Positions 1-7,359 are shown, counted from the stretch's first letter. The stretch is 9,417 nucleotides of DNA from Bacteroidota bacterium (GCA_023381535.1 JAMCSN010000168.1:1-9417); one strand, 5' to 3'. Numbers and translations are program-made. The notes: a model not told the origin generated them from the sequence alone.

Positions 1-80
1 CAAAAGCGTTGCCGGTTGTTTCAATGGCAGAAGTCAAAGCAACTGTTACGGGTTCACAACCTTCGCATGGAGGTCACTGA
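1..80 (+). CDS. actC: C-terminal end of probable ActC (NrfD-like quinone-binding subunit of ACIII), partial
   Basis: The reading frame with codons starting at position 3 is open from the window edge to a TGA at 78-80 and encodes about 25 residues, ending in a hydrophilic His/Gly-rich tail (PSHGGH). Preceding residues read ALPVVSMAEVKATVTG. The tail is too short for family assignment on its own. The call rests mainly on position: in ACIII operons the order is actA-B-C-D-E-F, and the next gene is clearly actD/E, so the gene ending here should be actC, the integral membrane subunit that binds quinol. A short cytoplasmic tail after the last helix is compatible with that. The body of the protein lies outside the window. 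Confidence 0.65.
   Translation, partial: KALPVVSMAEVKATVTGSQPSHGGH
69..74 (+). promoter_or_regulatory. Shine-Dalgarno for the actD-actE fusion gene
   Basis: GGAGGT lies 8 bases before the ATG at 83, inside the last codons of the upstream gene. It supports the chosen start and suggests that translation is coupled to the preceding gene. Confidence 0.8.
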
Positions 81-82
81 CG

Positions 83-1222
83 ATGAGCGGAAAAATACTA
101 TACAGTTATACCGGAATTTTTGATACACCCGATCAGATTATTCATGCTGCTGAAAAAGCGGTTGAAGAAGGTTACACAAAATATGACGTGAACACACCGT
201 ACCCGGTGCACGGGATGGATGAAGCGATGAAACTTAAACCATCCAAGTTAGGATACGTTGCTTTAATCTTTGGTCTTTCAGGAACATTGTCTGCGCTGCT
301 TACAATTTGGTGGATGTCGGCAATCAACTATCCAATAGTAATCGGCGGTAAACCGTTGTTTTCGTTTCCAGCTTATGTACCCATTATGTTTGAAGTAACC
401 GTTCTCTCCGCTGCAATTATGACGGTTGTTGCAATGCTCTTCTTCTTTTTCAAACTTCCGAATAACAGCCACCCGCTTCACGGAACGGTTTACATGAAAA
501 AAGTTTCGGCGGATAAATACGGAATTTCTATACAAGCCGATGATCCTAAGTTCAGCGAATCGTCGGTGAGAAAATTCTTGGAGAGTGTGCACGCTGCTGA
601 AATCATTCCGATTTACTGGGACGAAGAAGAGATAAATCATCAAAACAAAATTTTTGAGCCAAAATTTATTGTGTTCTTAGGCGCGGTTACGTTGATCACT
701 TCCGGTGTAACTTATTTCTCTTTTAATAAACTTATGTATATGGTTCCTTTCAACTGGATGATGGATCAACCGAAACTAAGCGCACAGCAATCAAGTCCAA
801 TATTCACCGACGGCTTTGGTATGCGGCAGCCTGTTGCCGGGACAGTTGCGCGCGGCTATATGCCGTATCAATTTAAAGGTCAGCCTGATATTGCCGGCGC
901 GAAGCTGATAAATCCGATTCCGGTTTCGAAAGAATCTCTCGCGCTGGGAAAAACAAAATTTGATATTTATTGCAGTCCGTGTCACGGGTACAATGCCGAT
1001 GGCGCTAGCCGTTTGCGCGGACAATTTCCGAATCCGCCGAGTCTTCATTCCGACAAAGTTCGAACTTGGACCGACGGAAGAATTTTTGCAGTTATCACTG
1101 AAGGACAAAACATAATGCCGTCATATTCCAGTCAACTTTCTGTTGACGAACGGTGGGCGGTAATCAATTATATAAGAGCATTACAAAGAGCGCTCAATGC
1201 TAAGGAGTCAGACGTTCAATGA
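83..1222 (+). CDS. actDE: ActD-ActE fusion: DUF3341 membrane subunit joined to monohaem cytochrome c, alternative complex III
   Basis: This 379-residue protein joins two ACIII subunits that are usually separate. Residues 1-190 match the DUF3341/ActD pattern: a small cytoplasmic domain, then helices at about 57-79 and 97-123 around the typical GGKPLFSFPAYVPIMFEVT segment, then a second cytoplasmic part. A third helix at about 194-215 follows. Residues 225-379 resemble ActE: a DQP...FTDGFGMRQPVAGTVARG start, the c-type haem site CSPCH (Cys297, Cys300, His301) and a likely axial Met345 in GQNIMPSYSS. ActD normally has two helices with both ends in the cytoplasm, and free-standing ActE is commonly a secreted lipoprotein. 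Here the third helix would carry the cytochrome across and replaces the signal peptide and lipobox. The domain should pass electrons from the ACIII core to a soluble or anchored acceptor. The stop overlaps the actF start by 4 bases. Confidence 0.9.
   Translation: MSGKILYSYTGIFDTPDQIIHAAEKAVEEGYTKYDVNTPYPVHGMDEAMKLKPSKLGYVALIFGLSGTLSALLTIWWMSAINYPIVIGGKPLFSFPAYVPIMFEVTVLSAAIMTVVAMLFFFFKLPNNSHPLHGTVYMKKVSADKYGISIQADDPKFSESSVRKFLESVHAAEIIPIYWDEEEINHQNKIFEPKFIVFLGAVTLITSGVTYFSFNKLMYMVPFNWMMDQPKLSAQQSSPIFTDGFGMRQPVAGTVARGYMPYQFKGQPDIAGAKLINPIPVSKESLALGKTKFDIYCSPCHGYNADGASRLRGQFPNPPSLHSDKVRTWTDGRIFAVITEGQNIMPSYSSQLSVDERWAVINYIRALQRALNAKESDVQ
1202..1207 (+). promoter_or_regulatory. Shine-Dalgarno for actF
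   Basis: AAGGAG sits 11 bases before the ATG at 1219, within the end of the actD-actE coding region. With the ATGA stop/start overlap it points to translational coupling. Confidence 0.75.
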
Positions 1223-2397
1223 GTTCCTCTTCAGTCGAATATCACAAAAAAGAATTACCGTCTAAGGTTCGGACAATCGGAACAACACTGTTCGCTGCCG
1301 GATTGATAATTGTTGCGTTGGGTTATGTAACTGATCCGGTTAGAAGCGCATACAATAATATTGTCGGACTAACATTTCTAATCAGCGTTGGCGTAGGTTC
1401 TTTATTTTTACTCGCACTTGAATATGTAGCCGGTGCGGTATGGAGTACGCCATTCAGAAGAGTAACCGAATTTCTTGCGGCAAATATTTATATAATTCCT
1501 CTTCTTGCGATTCCGCTCTTGTTAAACGTGAATACCGTTTTTCACTGGACTCATCCCGAACCGGCGGATAAAACTATGATAAATAAAGCGCCTTACCTTA
1601 ACGTGACTTTCTTTATCGTTAGAGTTGTTGTCTTCTGGCTGCTATGGCTTGGGTTCTACTATTTCATTTCGAGAAATTCGGTTAAGCAAGATACAAGTCA
1701 CGATCAATCATTATCTAAATTGAATATCAAACTATCCACCATCTTCATCCCGATTTTTGCGATAACAATTTCTTTCGCTGCAATAGACTGGTTAATGAGT
1801 TTATCGCCGAAATGGTTTTCGACAATATTTGGCGTCTATTACTTTTCGGGAACAGTACTAGCGGCGCTGGCTGCCGGAACAATTTTCATTGTACTTTTGA
1901 ACGAGAAAGGTTACTTCGTTAAAGGTCTCTCCAGCGATCATTACTATAGTCTTGGCGCGCTTCTTTTCGCATTCACAAATTTCTGGGCTTACATTGCATT
2001 CAGCCAATACTTGCTGATATGGTATGCAAACCTTCCGGAAGAAACAATTTGGTTTATTGCCCGATGGCAAGGAAGCTGGAAATTTATTTCGATCGGTTTG
2101 GTGTTCGTTCATTTTGTAATTCCATATTTCGGTTTGCTTTCACAGCCGTCGAAGATGAATCCGAAGCGTTTGTTGTGGATGTCCGGCTGGATTTTGTTTG
2201 CTCACTATTATGATTTGTACTGGATGACGATGCCGAACTATGGCAAAGATGGAGTCGTCCTGGGGTGGATCGAATTAGGTTTTCCGTTATTGATTGCCGG
2301 TTTGATAATGCTTGTCTTTAACTTCAAAGCGAAATCGCAAAATCTTGTTCCGATCGGCGATCCAAAACTAAAAAGAGGAATTGATTTTAGACTTTAA
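1219..2397 (+). CDS. actF: ActF, NrfD-like integral membrane subunit of alternative complex III
   Basis: This 392-residue protein is very hydrophobic, with about ten predicted helices (roughly 18-37, 47-72, 88-104, 130-150, 172-192, 204-227, 243-266, 287-306, 318-335, 347-368). ActF is the second NrfD/PsrC-related membrane subunit of ACIII, a paralogue of ActC. Both are proposed to take part in quinol oxidation or proton handling across the membrane, with ActC usually seen as the main quinol site. Segments typical of ActF are present: DWLMSLSPKWFSTIFGVYYF (190-209), FWAYIAFSQYLLIWYANLPE (255-274) and HYYDLYWMTMPN (329-340). Length is near the usual 400-450. The ATG overlaps the previous stop by 4 bases and has an SD, so the start is well supported. 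The gene ends 12 bases before the next start. Confidence 0.93.
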   Translation: MSSSSVEYHKKELPSKVRTIGTTLFAAGLIIVALGYVTDPVRSAYNNIVGLTFLISVGVGSLFLLALEYVAGAVWSTPFRRVTEFLAANIYIIPLLAIPLLLNVNTVFHWTHPEPADKTMINKAPYLNVTFFIVRVVVFWLLWLGFYYFISRNSVKQDTSHDQSLSKLNIKLSTIFIPIFAITISFAAIDWLMSLSPKWFSTIFGVYYFSGTVLAALAAGTIFIVLLNEKGYFVKGLSSDHYYSLGALLFAFTNFWAYIAFSQYLLIWYANLPEETIWFIARWQGSWKFISIGLVFVHFVIPYFGLLSQPSKMNPKRLLWMSGWILFAHYYDLYWMTMPNYGKDGVVLGWIELGFPLLIAGLIMLVFNFKAKSQNLVPIGDPKLKRGIDFRL

Positions 2398-2409
2398 TAC
2401 TGAACATAT

Positions 2410-3342
2410 ATGAACCAGAACAAAAAATTATTAGAAGACGAAATAAAGTTTAGAGAATTGTTGAAAAATCCGATCCGACTGTTCGGCTGGGTCTTTCCAT
2501 ATTTTCTTGTGATCATTCTGCTGCTTGGAATTTACTACGTTCAGCATTTGTCAAATCTTTCGTTTAACAGTGTACCGGTAAGCGTGCCGGATTCGACAAA
2601 TATGAAAAAAGAAATTCCGATGAAGAAGGGGGGCGTTTTACCCGCGGTCGATCTCGATGTCGTGAAGAATCCTACACCGGATTTTATCGCCAAAGGGAAA
2701 GAACTTTTCGATAATAACTGTAAATCGTGTCACGGCGATAACGGAATGGGTGACGGTGCCGCCGGTGCAATGTTGAATCCGAAACCGAGAAATTTTCATG
2801 CTGTCGATGGTTGGACAAACGGAAGAAATGTCGATCAGATGTATAAGACTTTGCAAGAGGGAATTCCGAAAACCGGGATGGCGGCTTACGAATACATGCC
2901 GAAGGTAGATCGCTTTGAAATTATAGCATACATAAGAACGTTCGCGCAATTTCCAGAAGTTACCGACGATCAGTTGATTAACCTCGATATGAATTATCAA
3001 GTCTCGCAAAGTGCAACTGTACCAAGCACGATACCGGTTAGTCTTGCCGAAACCAAACTTGAAGAAGAAAACAGTGCGGTCAACAATCAGTTTTTGAAAT
3101 TCCAGATGAATGTGAACACAGCGCAAAATAGTTCCGGTGCCGATGCTCTGAAAAAATATTCGGTTAATCTGAGAAAAGTTTTTACGTCTTTCATGCGCTC
3201 CAACGGACAAGCAAGCATGGATAATTTTGTTGCCGACGTTCTTGCAAATCCGATTAGTGCCGGGTTCGATCCGTCAGTTACGCTGCTGTCGAAAGACGAT
3301 TGGAAAACGATTTACGATTATTTGAAAACAGCAACAATATAA
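2410..3342 (+). CDS. Membrane-anchored monohaem cytochrome c with a haem-less C-terminal region
   Basis: This 310-residue protein has a charged cytoplasmic N-terminus, one helix at about 24-46 (uncleaved anchor), a linker, a class I cytochrome c domain at about 90-182, and a further 125 residues without any CxxCH. The haem site is CKSCH (Cys104, Cys107, His108), followed by GDNGMGDG. Met157 in GIPKTGMAAYEY occupies the usual axial Met position, and FEIIAYIRTF is the closing helix. The C-terminal part ends in KDDWKTIYDYLK, which resembles the last helix of a cytochrome c and may be a domain that lost its haem. The gene lies between actF and sco. Subunit II in this locus has no fused cytochrome, so this protein may carry electrons from ACIII to CuA; that role is inferred. 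No clear Shine-Dalgarno is seen. The ATG was chosen because it follows the actF stop by 12 bases and gives a sensible anchor. Confidence 0.85.
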   Translation: MNQNKKLLEDEIKFRELLKNPIRLFGWVFPYFLVIILLLGIYYVQHLSNLSFNSVPVSVPDSTNMKKEIPMKKGGVLPAVDLDVVKNPTPDFIAKGKELFDNNCKSCHGDNGMGDGAAGAMLNPKPRNFHAVDGWTNGRNVDQMYKTLQEGIPKTGMAAYEYMPKVDRFEIIAYIRTFAQFPEVTDDQLINLDMNYQVSQSATVPSTIPVSLAETKLEEENSAVNNQFLKFQMNVNTAQNSSGADALKKYSVNLRKVFTSFMRSNGQASMDNFVADVLANPISAGFDPSVTLLSKDDWKTIYDYLKTATI

Positions 3343-3350
3343 ATAGATCA

Positions 3351-4139
3351 ATGAAAGCATTTACGAAAAACATAATTCCGTTTTTAATTTTTTGTTCGCT
3401 ATTAATATCTTCAAATTTATTCGGCGGACAAGGAATAAAAGTCGGGATCGATGAGAAACTTGGTAATTATCTGCCGATGGATTTGAAGTTCACGGAATCA
3501 GACGGCAAAGTTGTTACGCTAAAAGAATTGATTACCAAGCCGACGATTCTCGCACTGGTGTATTACGAATGCCCGGGTCTCTGCAACCCGATGCAATCCG
3601 AACTCGCATGGACAATTGACAAACTTCAGCTTGAACCGGGAACGGATTTTCAAGTTATCAGTTTGAGCTTTGATCACCGCGAGACTCCCGCTATTGCCGC
3701 GAAGTGGAAGAGAAATTATTTGCAGACAATCAAAAGAAAATTTGATCCGAGCGATTGGATATTTCTAACCGGCGACAGCGTCAGCATCAAAAAAATTACC
3801 GACGCGTGCGGGTATCATTTTCGCCCCGCCGATAAACAGTACGTTCACGCTGCAACTGTTATTGCAATTTCTCCCGACGGAAAGATTACGCGTTACATGT
3901 TCGGAACTCAGTTCAATCCGTTCGATATGAAGATGGCGTTGCTGGAAGCCGAAGCCGGCAAAGCGAGTCCTACTATTGCAAAAGTTTTACAATTCTGTTT
4001 CAGCTACGATCCCAGCGGAAGAAGATACACGCTGAACATTCTCCGAATTATGGGCTCGATCTCTTTGCTTGGAGCCGGAATATTTTTAGGGTTTTTGGTG
4101 TTTAAGAAAAAGAAAAAAAATAAGAACGAAGGAGTTTAG
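3351..4139 (+). CDS. sco: SCO1/SenC-family copper chaperone for cytochrome oxidase
   Basis: This 262-residue thioredoxin-fold protein carries the SCO copper-binding motif YYECPGLCNP (Cys74, Cys78) and the distal ligand His166 in QYVHAATVIAISPDG. Asp108 lies in the SFDHRETP segment. Proteins of this family deliver copper to, or reduce, the CuA site of oxidase subunit II. An N-terminal hydrophobic segment (about 8-24) would export it, and a C-terminal helix (about 233-251) followed by a Lys-rich tail would anchor it, leaving the active site in the periplasm. This two-anchor form is common among SCO proteins next to ACIII/oxidase loci. An in-frame ATG at 3300 would add 17 polar residues and overlap the cytochrome gene by 43 bases. 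The start at 3351 is preferred because it puts the signal segment at the N-terminus. No strong SD precedes it. It ends 4 bases before coxA. Confidence 0.92.
   Translation: MKAFTKNIIPFLIFCSLLISSNLFGGQGIKVGIDEKLGNYLPMDLKFTESDGKVVTLKELITKPTILALVYYECPGLCNPMQSELAWTIDKLQLEPGTDFQVISLSFDHRETPAIAAKWKRNYLQTIKRKFDPSDWIFLTGDSVSIKKITDACGYHFRPADKQYVHAATVIAISPDGKITRYMFGTQFNPFDMKMALLEAEAGKASPTIAKVLQFCFSYDPSGRRYTLNILRIMGSISLLGAGIFLGFLVFKKKKKNKNEGV
4129..4134 (+). promoter_or_regulatory. Shine-Dalgarno for coxA
   Basis: AAGGAG lies 9 bases before the ATG at 4144, within the last codons of sco, just after an A-rich run (A8 at 4113-4120). It fixes the coxA start. Confidence 0.8.
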
Positions 4140-4143
4140 ATAG

Positions 4144-5781
4144 ATGGCTGACGCAACAACTGCCGTTGCCGAAAAACCGTATTATCAAGTTAGTACAAAT
4201 AAGCACAGCGGAATTTTATCTTGGCTTTTGACGACCGATCACAAAAGAATTGGGCTGATGTACTTTGCAGCCATTATCACTTTCTTTTTGGTCGGTGTTA
4301 TAATCGGCGTGTTAATGCGTTTGGAATTGATTGCACCCGGGCGCACAATTATGGGACCGCAGACTTACAACGAATTGTTCACGCTTCACGGCGTGATAAT
4401 GATTTTCTTGTTTATCATTCCCGGTCTGCCGGCAATTTTCGGCAACTTCTTTTTGCCGATTCAAATCGGCGCGCGGGACGTAGCGTTTCCAAGATTGAAC
4501 TTGCTTTCATTTTACATTTACGTTATCGGCGCAATCATGGCGCTGACCTCACTCTTTTTACCCGGTGGTCCAATCGATACCGGCTGGACATTTTACATTC
4601 CATACAGCATCAGAAGCACAACAAATGTTTCGATGGCGCTGCTCGCCGCATTTGTTCTCGGTTTCTCATCAATCTTAACCGGAATAAATTTTATTACAAC
4701 CGTGCACAGAATGCGCGCTCCCGGAATGGGCTGGTTTAGAATGCCTCTTTTCGTTTGGGCGACTTATGCGACTGCATGGATTCAAGTTATCGCAACACCG
4801 GTAATTGGAATTACAATTTTGCTAGTTGTCATCGAACGCGCGTTCGGTGTAGGAATTTTTGATCCGGCTCTCGGAGGTGATCCGATTCTATTCCAACATT
4901 TGTTCTGGATATATTCTCATCCAGCGGTATATATAATGATCTTGCCGGCAATGGGTGTGGTTTCGGAAATCATTCCAACATTTTCGCGGCGAACGATTTT
5001 CGGCTACAAACAAATTGCATACTCGTCGTTGGCGATTGCGTTCATCGGCTATCTTGTTTGGGGGCACCACATGTTTTCCAGCGGTATGTCGGATACTGAT
5101 GCTATGATTTTTTCTCTGCTGACATTTCTTGTTGCGTTACCGAGCGGCGTGAAAATATTTAACTGGGTCGCAACTATGTATAAAGGTTCCATCGATCCGC
5201 AGCCGCCGTTTTTGTGGGTGATGGCTTTCATAGTTTTATTTTCAATCGGCGGATTAACGGGATTGGTTCTCGGATCGCTCGCAACTGATATACATTTAAC
5301 CGATACATATTTTGTCGTGGCGCATTTCCATTACGTAATGTTCGGCGGAACCGGAACAATTTTCTTTGCAGCGCTGCATTACTGGTTCCCGAAAATGTTC
5401 GGCAAGATGTATAACATAAAATTCTCGAAGATTGCCGTTGTAACTTATTTCATCGGCTTCAACATGCTTTACTTCCCAAAATTCATTATGGGTTACATGG
5501 GAATGCCGAGACGGTATTACGATTATCTTCCGATGTTCACTCCATATCAAAGAATTTCTACAATCGGTTCGTGGATTTTGGCTGGCACAATATTTTTTAT
5601 GGTAGGATATTTTATTCATGCGTTGTTCAAAGGAAAGAAAGCTACATCTAATCCGTGGGGAGGAGTAACATTGGAATGGCACATATCTTCGCCGCCAATT
5701 ATGGAAAACTTTCATGAGATTCCGACAATCACGCATGAACCGTACGATTTCAGTCAACTTAAGGAGATGAAGAATGAGTAA
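4144..5781 (+). CDS. coxA: Cytochrome c oxidase subunit I, A2-type haem-copper oxidase
   Basis: This 545-residue catalytic subunit reduces O2 to water and pumps protons. All metal ligands are visible. His82 (LHGVIMIF) and His396 bind the low-spin haem. His394 (VAHFHYVMFGG) binds the active-site haem. CuB is bound by His259, His308 and His309 (WGHHMFSSGM), with Tyr263 as the cross-linked tyrosine. Lys337 (PSGVKIFNW) marks the K channel and Asp112 (GARDVAFPRLN) the D-channel entrance. The loop reads WIYSHPAVYI: the glutamate of A1 enzymes (HPEVY) is Ala, and a Tyr257-Ser258 pair precedes His259, which is the hallmark of A2 oxidases such as the Rhodothermus caa3 enzyme. About twelve helices are expected, and the length is normal. 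The gene has a strong SD and its end overlaps coxC by 8 bases. Whether haem A or haem O is used cannot be read from the sequence. Confidence 0.97.
   Translation: MADATTAVAEKPYYQVSTNKHSGILSWLLTTDHKRIGLMYFAAIITFFLVGVIIGVLMRLELIAPGRTIMGPQTYNELFTLHGVIMIFLFIIPGLPAIFGNFFLPIQIGARDVAFPRLNLLSFYIYVIGAIMALTSLFLPGGPIDTGWTFYIPYSIRSTTNVSMALLAAFVLGFSSILTGINFITTVHRMRAPGMGWFRMPLFVWATYATAWIQVIATPVIGITILLVVIERAFGVGIFDPALGGDPILFQHLFWIYSHPAVYIMILPAMGVVSEIIPTFSRRTIFGYKQIAYSSLAIAFIGYLVWGHHMFSSGMSDTDAMIFSLLTFLVALPSGVKIFNWVATMYKGSIDPQPPFLWVMAFIVLFSIGGLTGLVLGSLATDIHLTDTYFVVAHFHYVMFGGTGTIFFAALHYWFPKMFGKMYNIKFSKIAVVTYFIGFNMLYFPKFIMGYMGMPRRYYDYLPMFTPYQRISTIGSWILAGTIFFMVGYFIHALFKGKKATSNPWGGVTLEWHISSPPIMENFHEIPTITHEPYDFSQLKEMKNE
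5761..5766 (+). promoter_or_regulatory. Shine-Dalgarno for coxC inside coxA
   Basis: AAGGAG is 7 bases before the ATG at 5774, within the coxA coding sequence. It supports the overlapping coxC start. Confidence 0.8.
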
Positions 5782-6403
5782 TCATCAAGAAACTGCTGCG
5801 GCTACTCATCAAACACATCGCGACGATGTCGGCGCAAAGATGGGAATGTGGCTGTTCCTTTTCACCGAAGTCCTTTTGTTCGGCGGATTGTTTCTTGTGT
5901 ACGCCGTTTATAGATATCAGTACCAGCAACAATTTCATATTGCGGCGATGGAATTAAACACCGGCATCGGAACGCTGAACACAATTATTCTTCTCACAAG
6001 TTCTTTAACAGTTGCGCTTTCAATCGCTGCAATTCAAAAAGGGAACAAGTTCCTCTCAATGATTTTGATTTTGACAACGCTGATCTTAGCGGCAATGTTT
6101 ATGGTAAATAAATTTTTCGAATGGTCAACAAAGTTTTCTCACGGCATTTATCCCGGTTCAAAAGAATTATCCGCCAAACCGAACGGACAAATTTTATTCT
6201 ACGGTCTATACTTTGTGATGACCGGTCTTCACGGTCTGCACGTTCTGGTTGGAATGGTTGTTTTGACTTTCATGCTTGTCTTCATCAAGAGGGACATCAT
6301 TACAAAAGACAGTTACGCAAAACTTGAAAACTCCGGTCTCTACTGGCACTTGGTGGATTTGATCTGGATTTTCTTGTTCCCGTTGTTCTATTTGATTCAG
6401 TAA
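5774..6403 (+). CDS. coxC: Cytochrome c oxidase subunit III (short, five-helix form)
   Basis: This 209-residue membrane protein has five predicted helices (about 25-47, 67-87, 95-113, 140-170, 188-208). It is the short form that lacks the two N-terminal helices of mitochondrial-type COX3. Family features seen are the N-terminal GMWLFLFTEVLLFGG with Glu32, NTIILLTSS (69-77), KFFEW (113-117), the GLHGLHVLVG helix (151-160) and the closing GLYWHLVDLIWIFLFPLFYL (188-207). Subunit III stabilises subunit I and helps proton uptake into the D channel. The start overlaps the end of coxA by 8 bases and has its own SD, so the two are probably translated in a coupled way. It is followed by the subunit IV gene after 21 bases. 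Confidence 0.95.
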   Translation: MSNHQETAAATHQTHRDDVGAKMGMWLFLFTEVLLFGGLFLVYAVYRYQYQQQFHIAAMELNTGIGTLNTIILLTSSLTVALSIAAIQKGNKFLSMILILTTLILAAMFMVNKFFEWSTKFSHGIYPGSKELSAKPNGQILFYGLYFVMTGLHGLHVLVGMVVLTFMLVFIKRDIITKDSYAKLENSGLYWHLVDLIWIFLFPLFYLIQ

Positions 6404-6412
6404 TCTTCAAAC

Positions 6413-6417
6413 AAGGA
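6413..6417 (+). promoter_or_regulatory. Shine-Dalgarno for the subunit IV gene
   Basis: AAGGA lies 7 bases before the ATG at 6425, in the 21-base gap after coxC, and supports that start. Confidence 0.7.
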
Positions 6418-6424
6418 TTTTCAA

Positions 6425-6715
6425 ATGAGCGAACACGACAATAAAGTTCATCACATTTCATACGGAACGTATATCCTGGTATGGGTTGCGCTTTTGGCGT
6501 TTACATCAATTACCGTTACCATTGCCGGCATAGGTTTGGGAAGATACACTCTTTTCATTGCGCTTCTTATCGCGGCAATAAAATCCACCTTAGTTATAAA
6601 TATTTTCATGCACATAAAATTTGATGAGCCGATTTTCAAAGTGTTCCTCGCTCTAAGCGGTATAACGCTATTAATAATTTTCGCTTTAACATTTTTTGAC
6701 GTTCTATTTCGTTGA
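6425..6715 (+). CDS. coxD: Cytochrome c oxidase subunit IV (small three-helix prokaryotic type)
   Basis: This 96-residue protein has a short His-containing polar N-terminus and three helices (about 13-36, 40-60 and 71-94). The segment AAIKSTLVINIFMHIKFDEP (50-69) is the signature of the prokaryotic COX4 family found in ACIII-linked and caa3 oxidases (CtaF/CoxD). The subunit is non-catalytic and is thought to pack against subunits I and III. Placement right after coxC is the usual one. It ends in a TGA that overlaps the Shine-Dalgarno of coxB, with only 8 bases between the genes. The symbol is used loosely, as naming differs among species. Confidence 0.88.
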   Translation: MSEHDNKVHHISYGTYILVWVALLAFTSITVTIAGIGLGRYTLFIALLIAAIKSTLVINIFMHIKFDEPIFKVFLALSGITLLIIFALTFFDVLFR

Positions 6716-6719
6716 GGAG
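6714..6719 (+). promoter_or_regulatory. Shine-Dalgarno for coxB overlapping the coxD stop
   Basis: GAGGAG begins within the TGA stop of coxD (6713-6715) and ends 4 bases before the ATG at 6724. The spacing is short but the match is good. Confidence 0.65.
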
Positions 6720-6723
6720 TTAA

Positions 6724-7356
6724 ATGTTTCCAGCACCAACAACACATGCAGAGTCAGTTGATTTCGTAATGCTTTACATCGTGAGTATCTCGGTTGTACT
6801 TCTGCTGGGTATTACGGCAACAATGATATATTTCGTTTTCAAGTACAACAGAAAGAAGGGGCACGAGCCGGTTGATATTCACGGCAACCTTTGGCTGGAA
6901 GTGGTTTGGATTTTAATCCCGACTCTCTTGGTTCTCTCGATGTTCTATTTCGGTTACACAAGTTATAGAGAATTTCGCGATAGACCCGATGAGGCATTTG
7001 TTGTTAAAGTTACTGCGCGTATGTGGCATTTTTCTTTTACTTACGATAACGGAAGAAAGTCCGACACGCTTTATGTTCCGATTAACACGCCCATTGATTT
7101 GGAAATGCGCTCGATGGATGTGAACCATGCGTTTTATATTCCGGCGTTCAGAATAAAGGAAGACATACTTTTCAGTCAAACGAATCATTTGTATTTCACG
7201 CCGAAGGAAGAGGGAGCGTACGACGTAGCGTGTGCGGAGTATTGCGGATTGAATCATTCGGCTATGTACACTAAAGTTGTTGTGATGCCGGAAAATAAAT
7301 TTGCTGCGTGGTTTGGCGCGCCGGCAAAATTGCAGAAGGCTGGAGTGAATAATTAG
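6724..7356 (+). CDS. coxB: Cytochrome c oxidase subunit II with CuA site, no cytochrome c domain
   Basis: This 210-residue protein has two N-terminal helices (about 15-38 and 57-77) followed by a periplasmic cupredoxin domain. The binuclear CuA site is complete: His135 (MDVNHAFYIP), Cys170, Glu172, Cys174, His178 and Met181 (CAEYCGLNHSAM). Trp101 in ARMWHFSF is the likely electron-entry tryptophan. No signal peptide or lipobox is obvious: the N-terminus MFPAPTTHAES is directly followed by the first helix. The protein stops soon after the CuA domain. It therefore lacks the C-terminal cytochrome c domain that defines caa3-type subunit II and must receive electrons from a separate cytochrome. 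Its place after subunits I, III and IV is unusual, since coxB more often precedes coxA. It ends 3 bases before ctaB. Confidence 0.96.
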   Translation: MFPAPTTHAESVDFVMLYIVSISVVLLLGITATMIYFVFKYNRKKGHEPVDIHGNLWLEVVWILIPTLLVLSMFYFGYTSYREFRDRPDEAFVVKVTARMWHFSFTYDNGRKSDTLYVPINTPIDLEMRSMDVNHAFYIPAFRIKEDILFSQTNHLYFTPKEEGAYDVACAEYCGLNHSAMYTKVVVMPENKFAAWFGAPAKLQKAGVNN

Positions 7357-7359
7357 TAA

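Noticed and set aside
2638..3210. 190-codon open frame on the - strand opposite the cytochrome c gene
   Set aside because: It lies entirely inside a convincing + strand gene, its translation has no recognisable domain and is rich in scattered Arg/His/Ile typical of antisense frames.
3300..3350. Longer N-terminus for the SCO protein from an ATG at 3300
   Set aside because: It would overlap the cytochrome gene by 43 bases and place polar residues before the hydrophobic export segment; the ATG at 3351 gives a normal signal segment.
4104..4122. A-rich run with eight consecutive A near the end of sco as a possible frameshift site
   Set aside because: The normal frame gives a plausible Lys-rich cytoplasmic tail and stop just before coxA, and no structure or alternative product is evident.
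5296..5757. 153-codon - strand frame opposite coxA, and a similar one at 6913-7380 opposite coxB
   Set aside because: Both are complementary to well-conserved oxidase coding sequence and show no protein-like features.
6724..7356. Naming the oxidase caa3
   Set aside because: Subunit II lacks the C-terminal cytochrome c domain that defines caa3; only the A2-type of subunit I resembles those enzymes.
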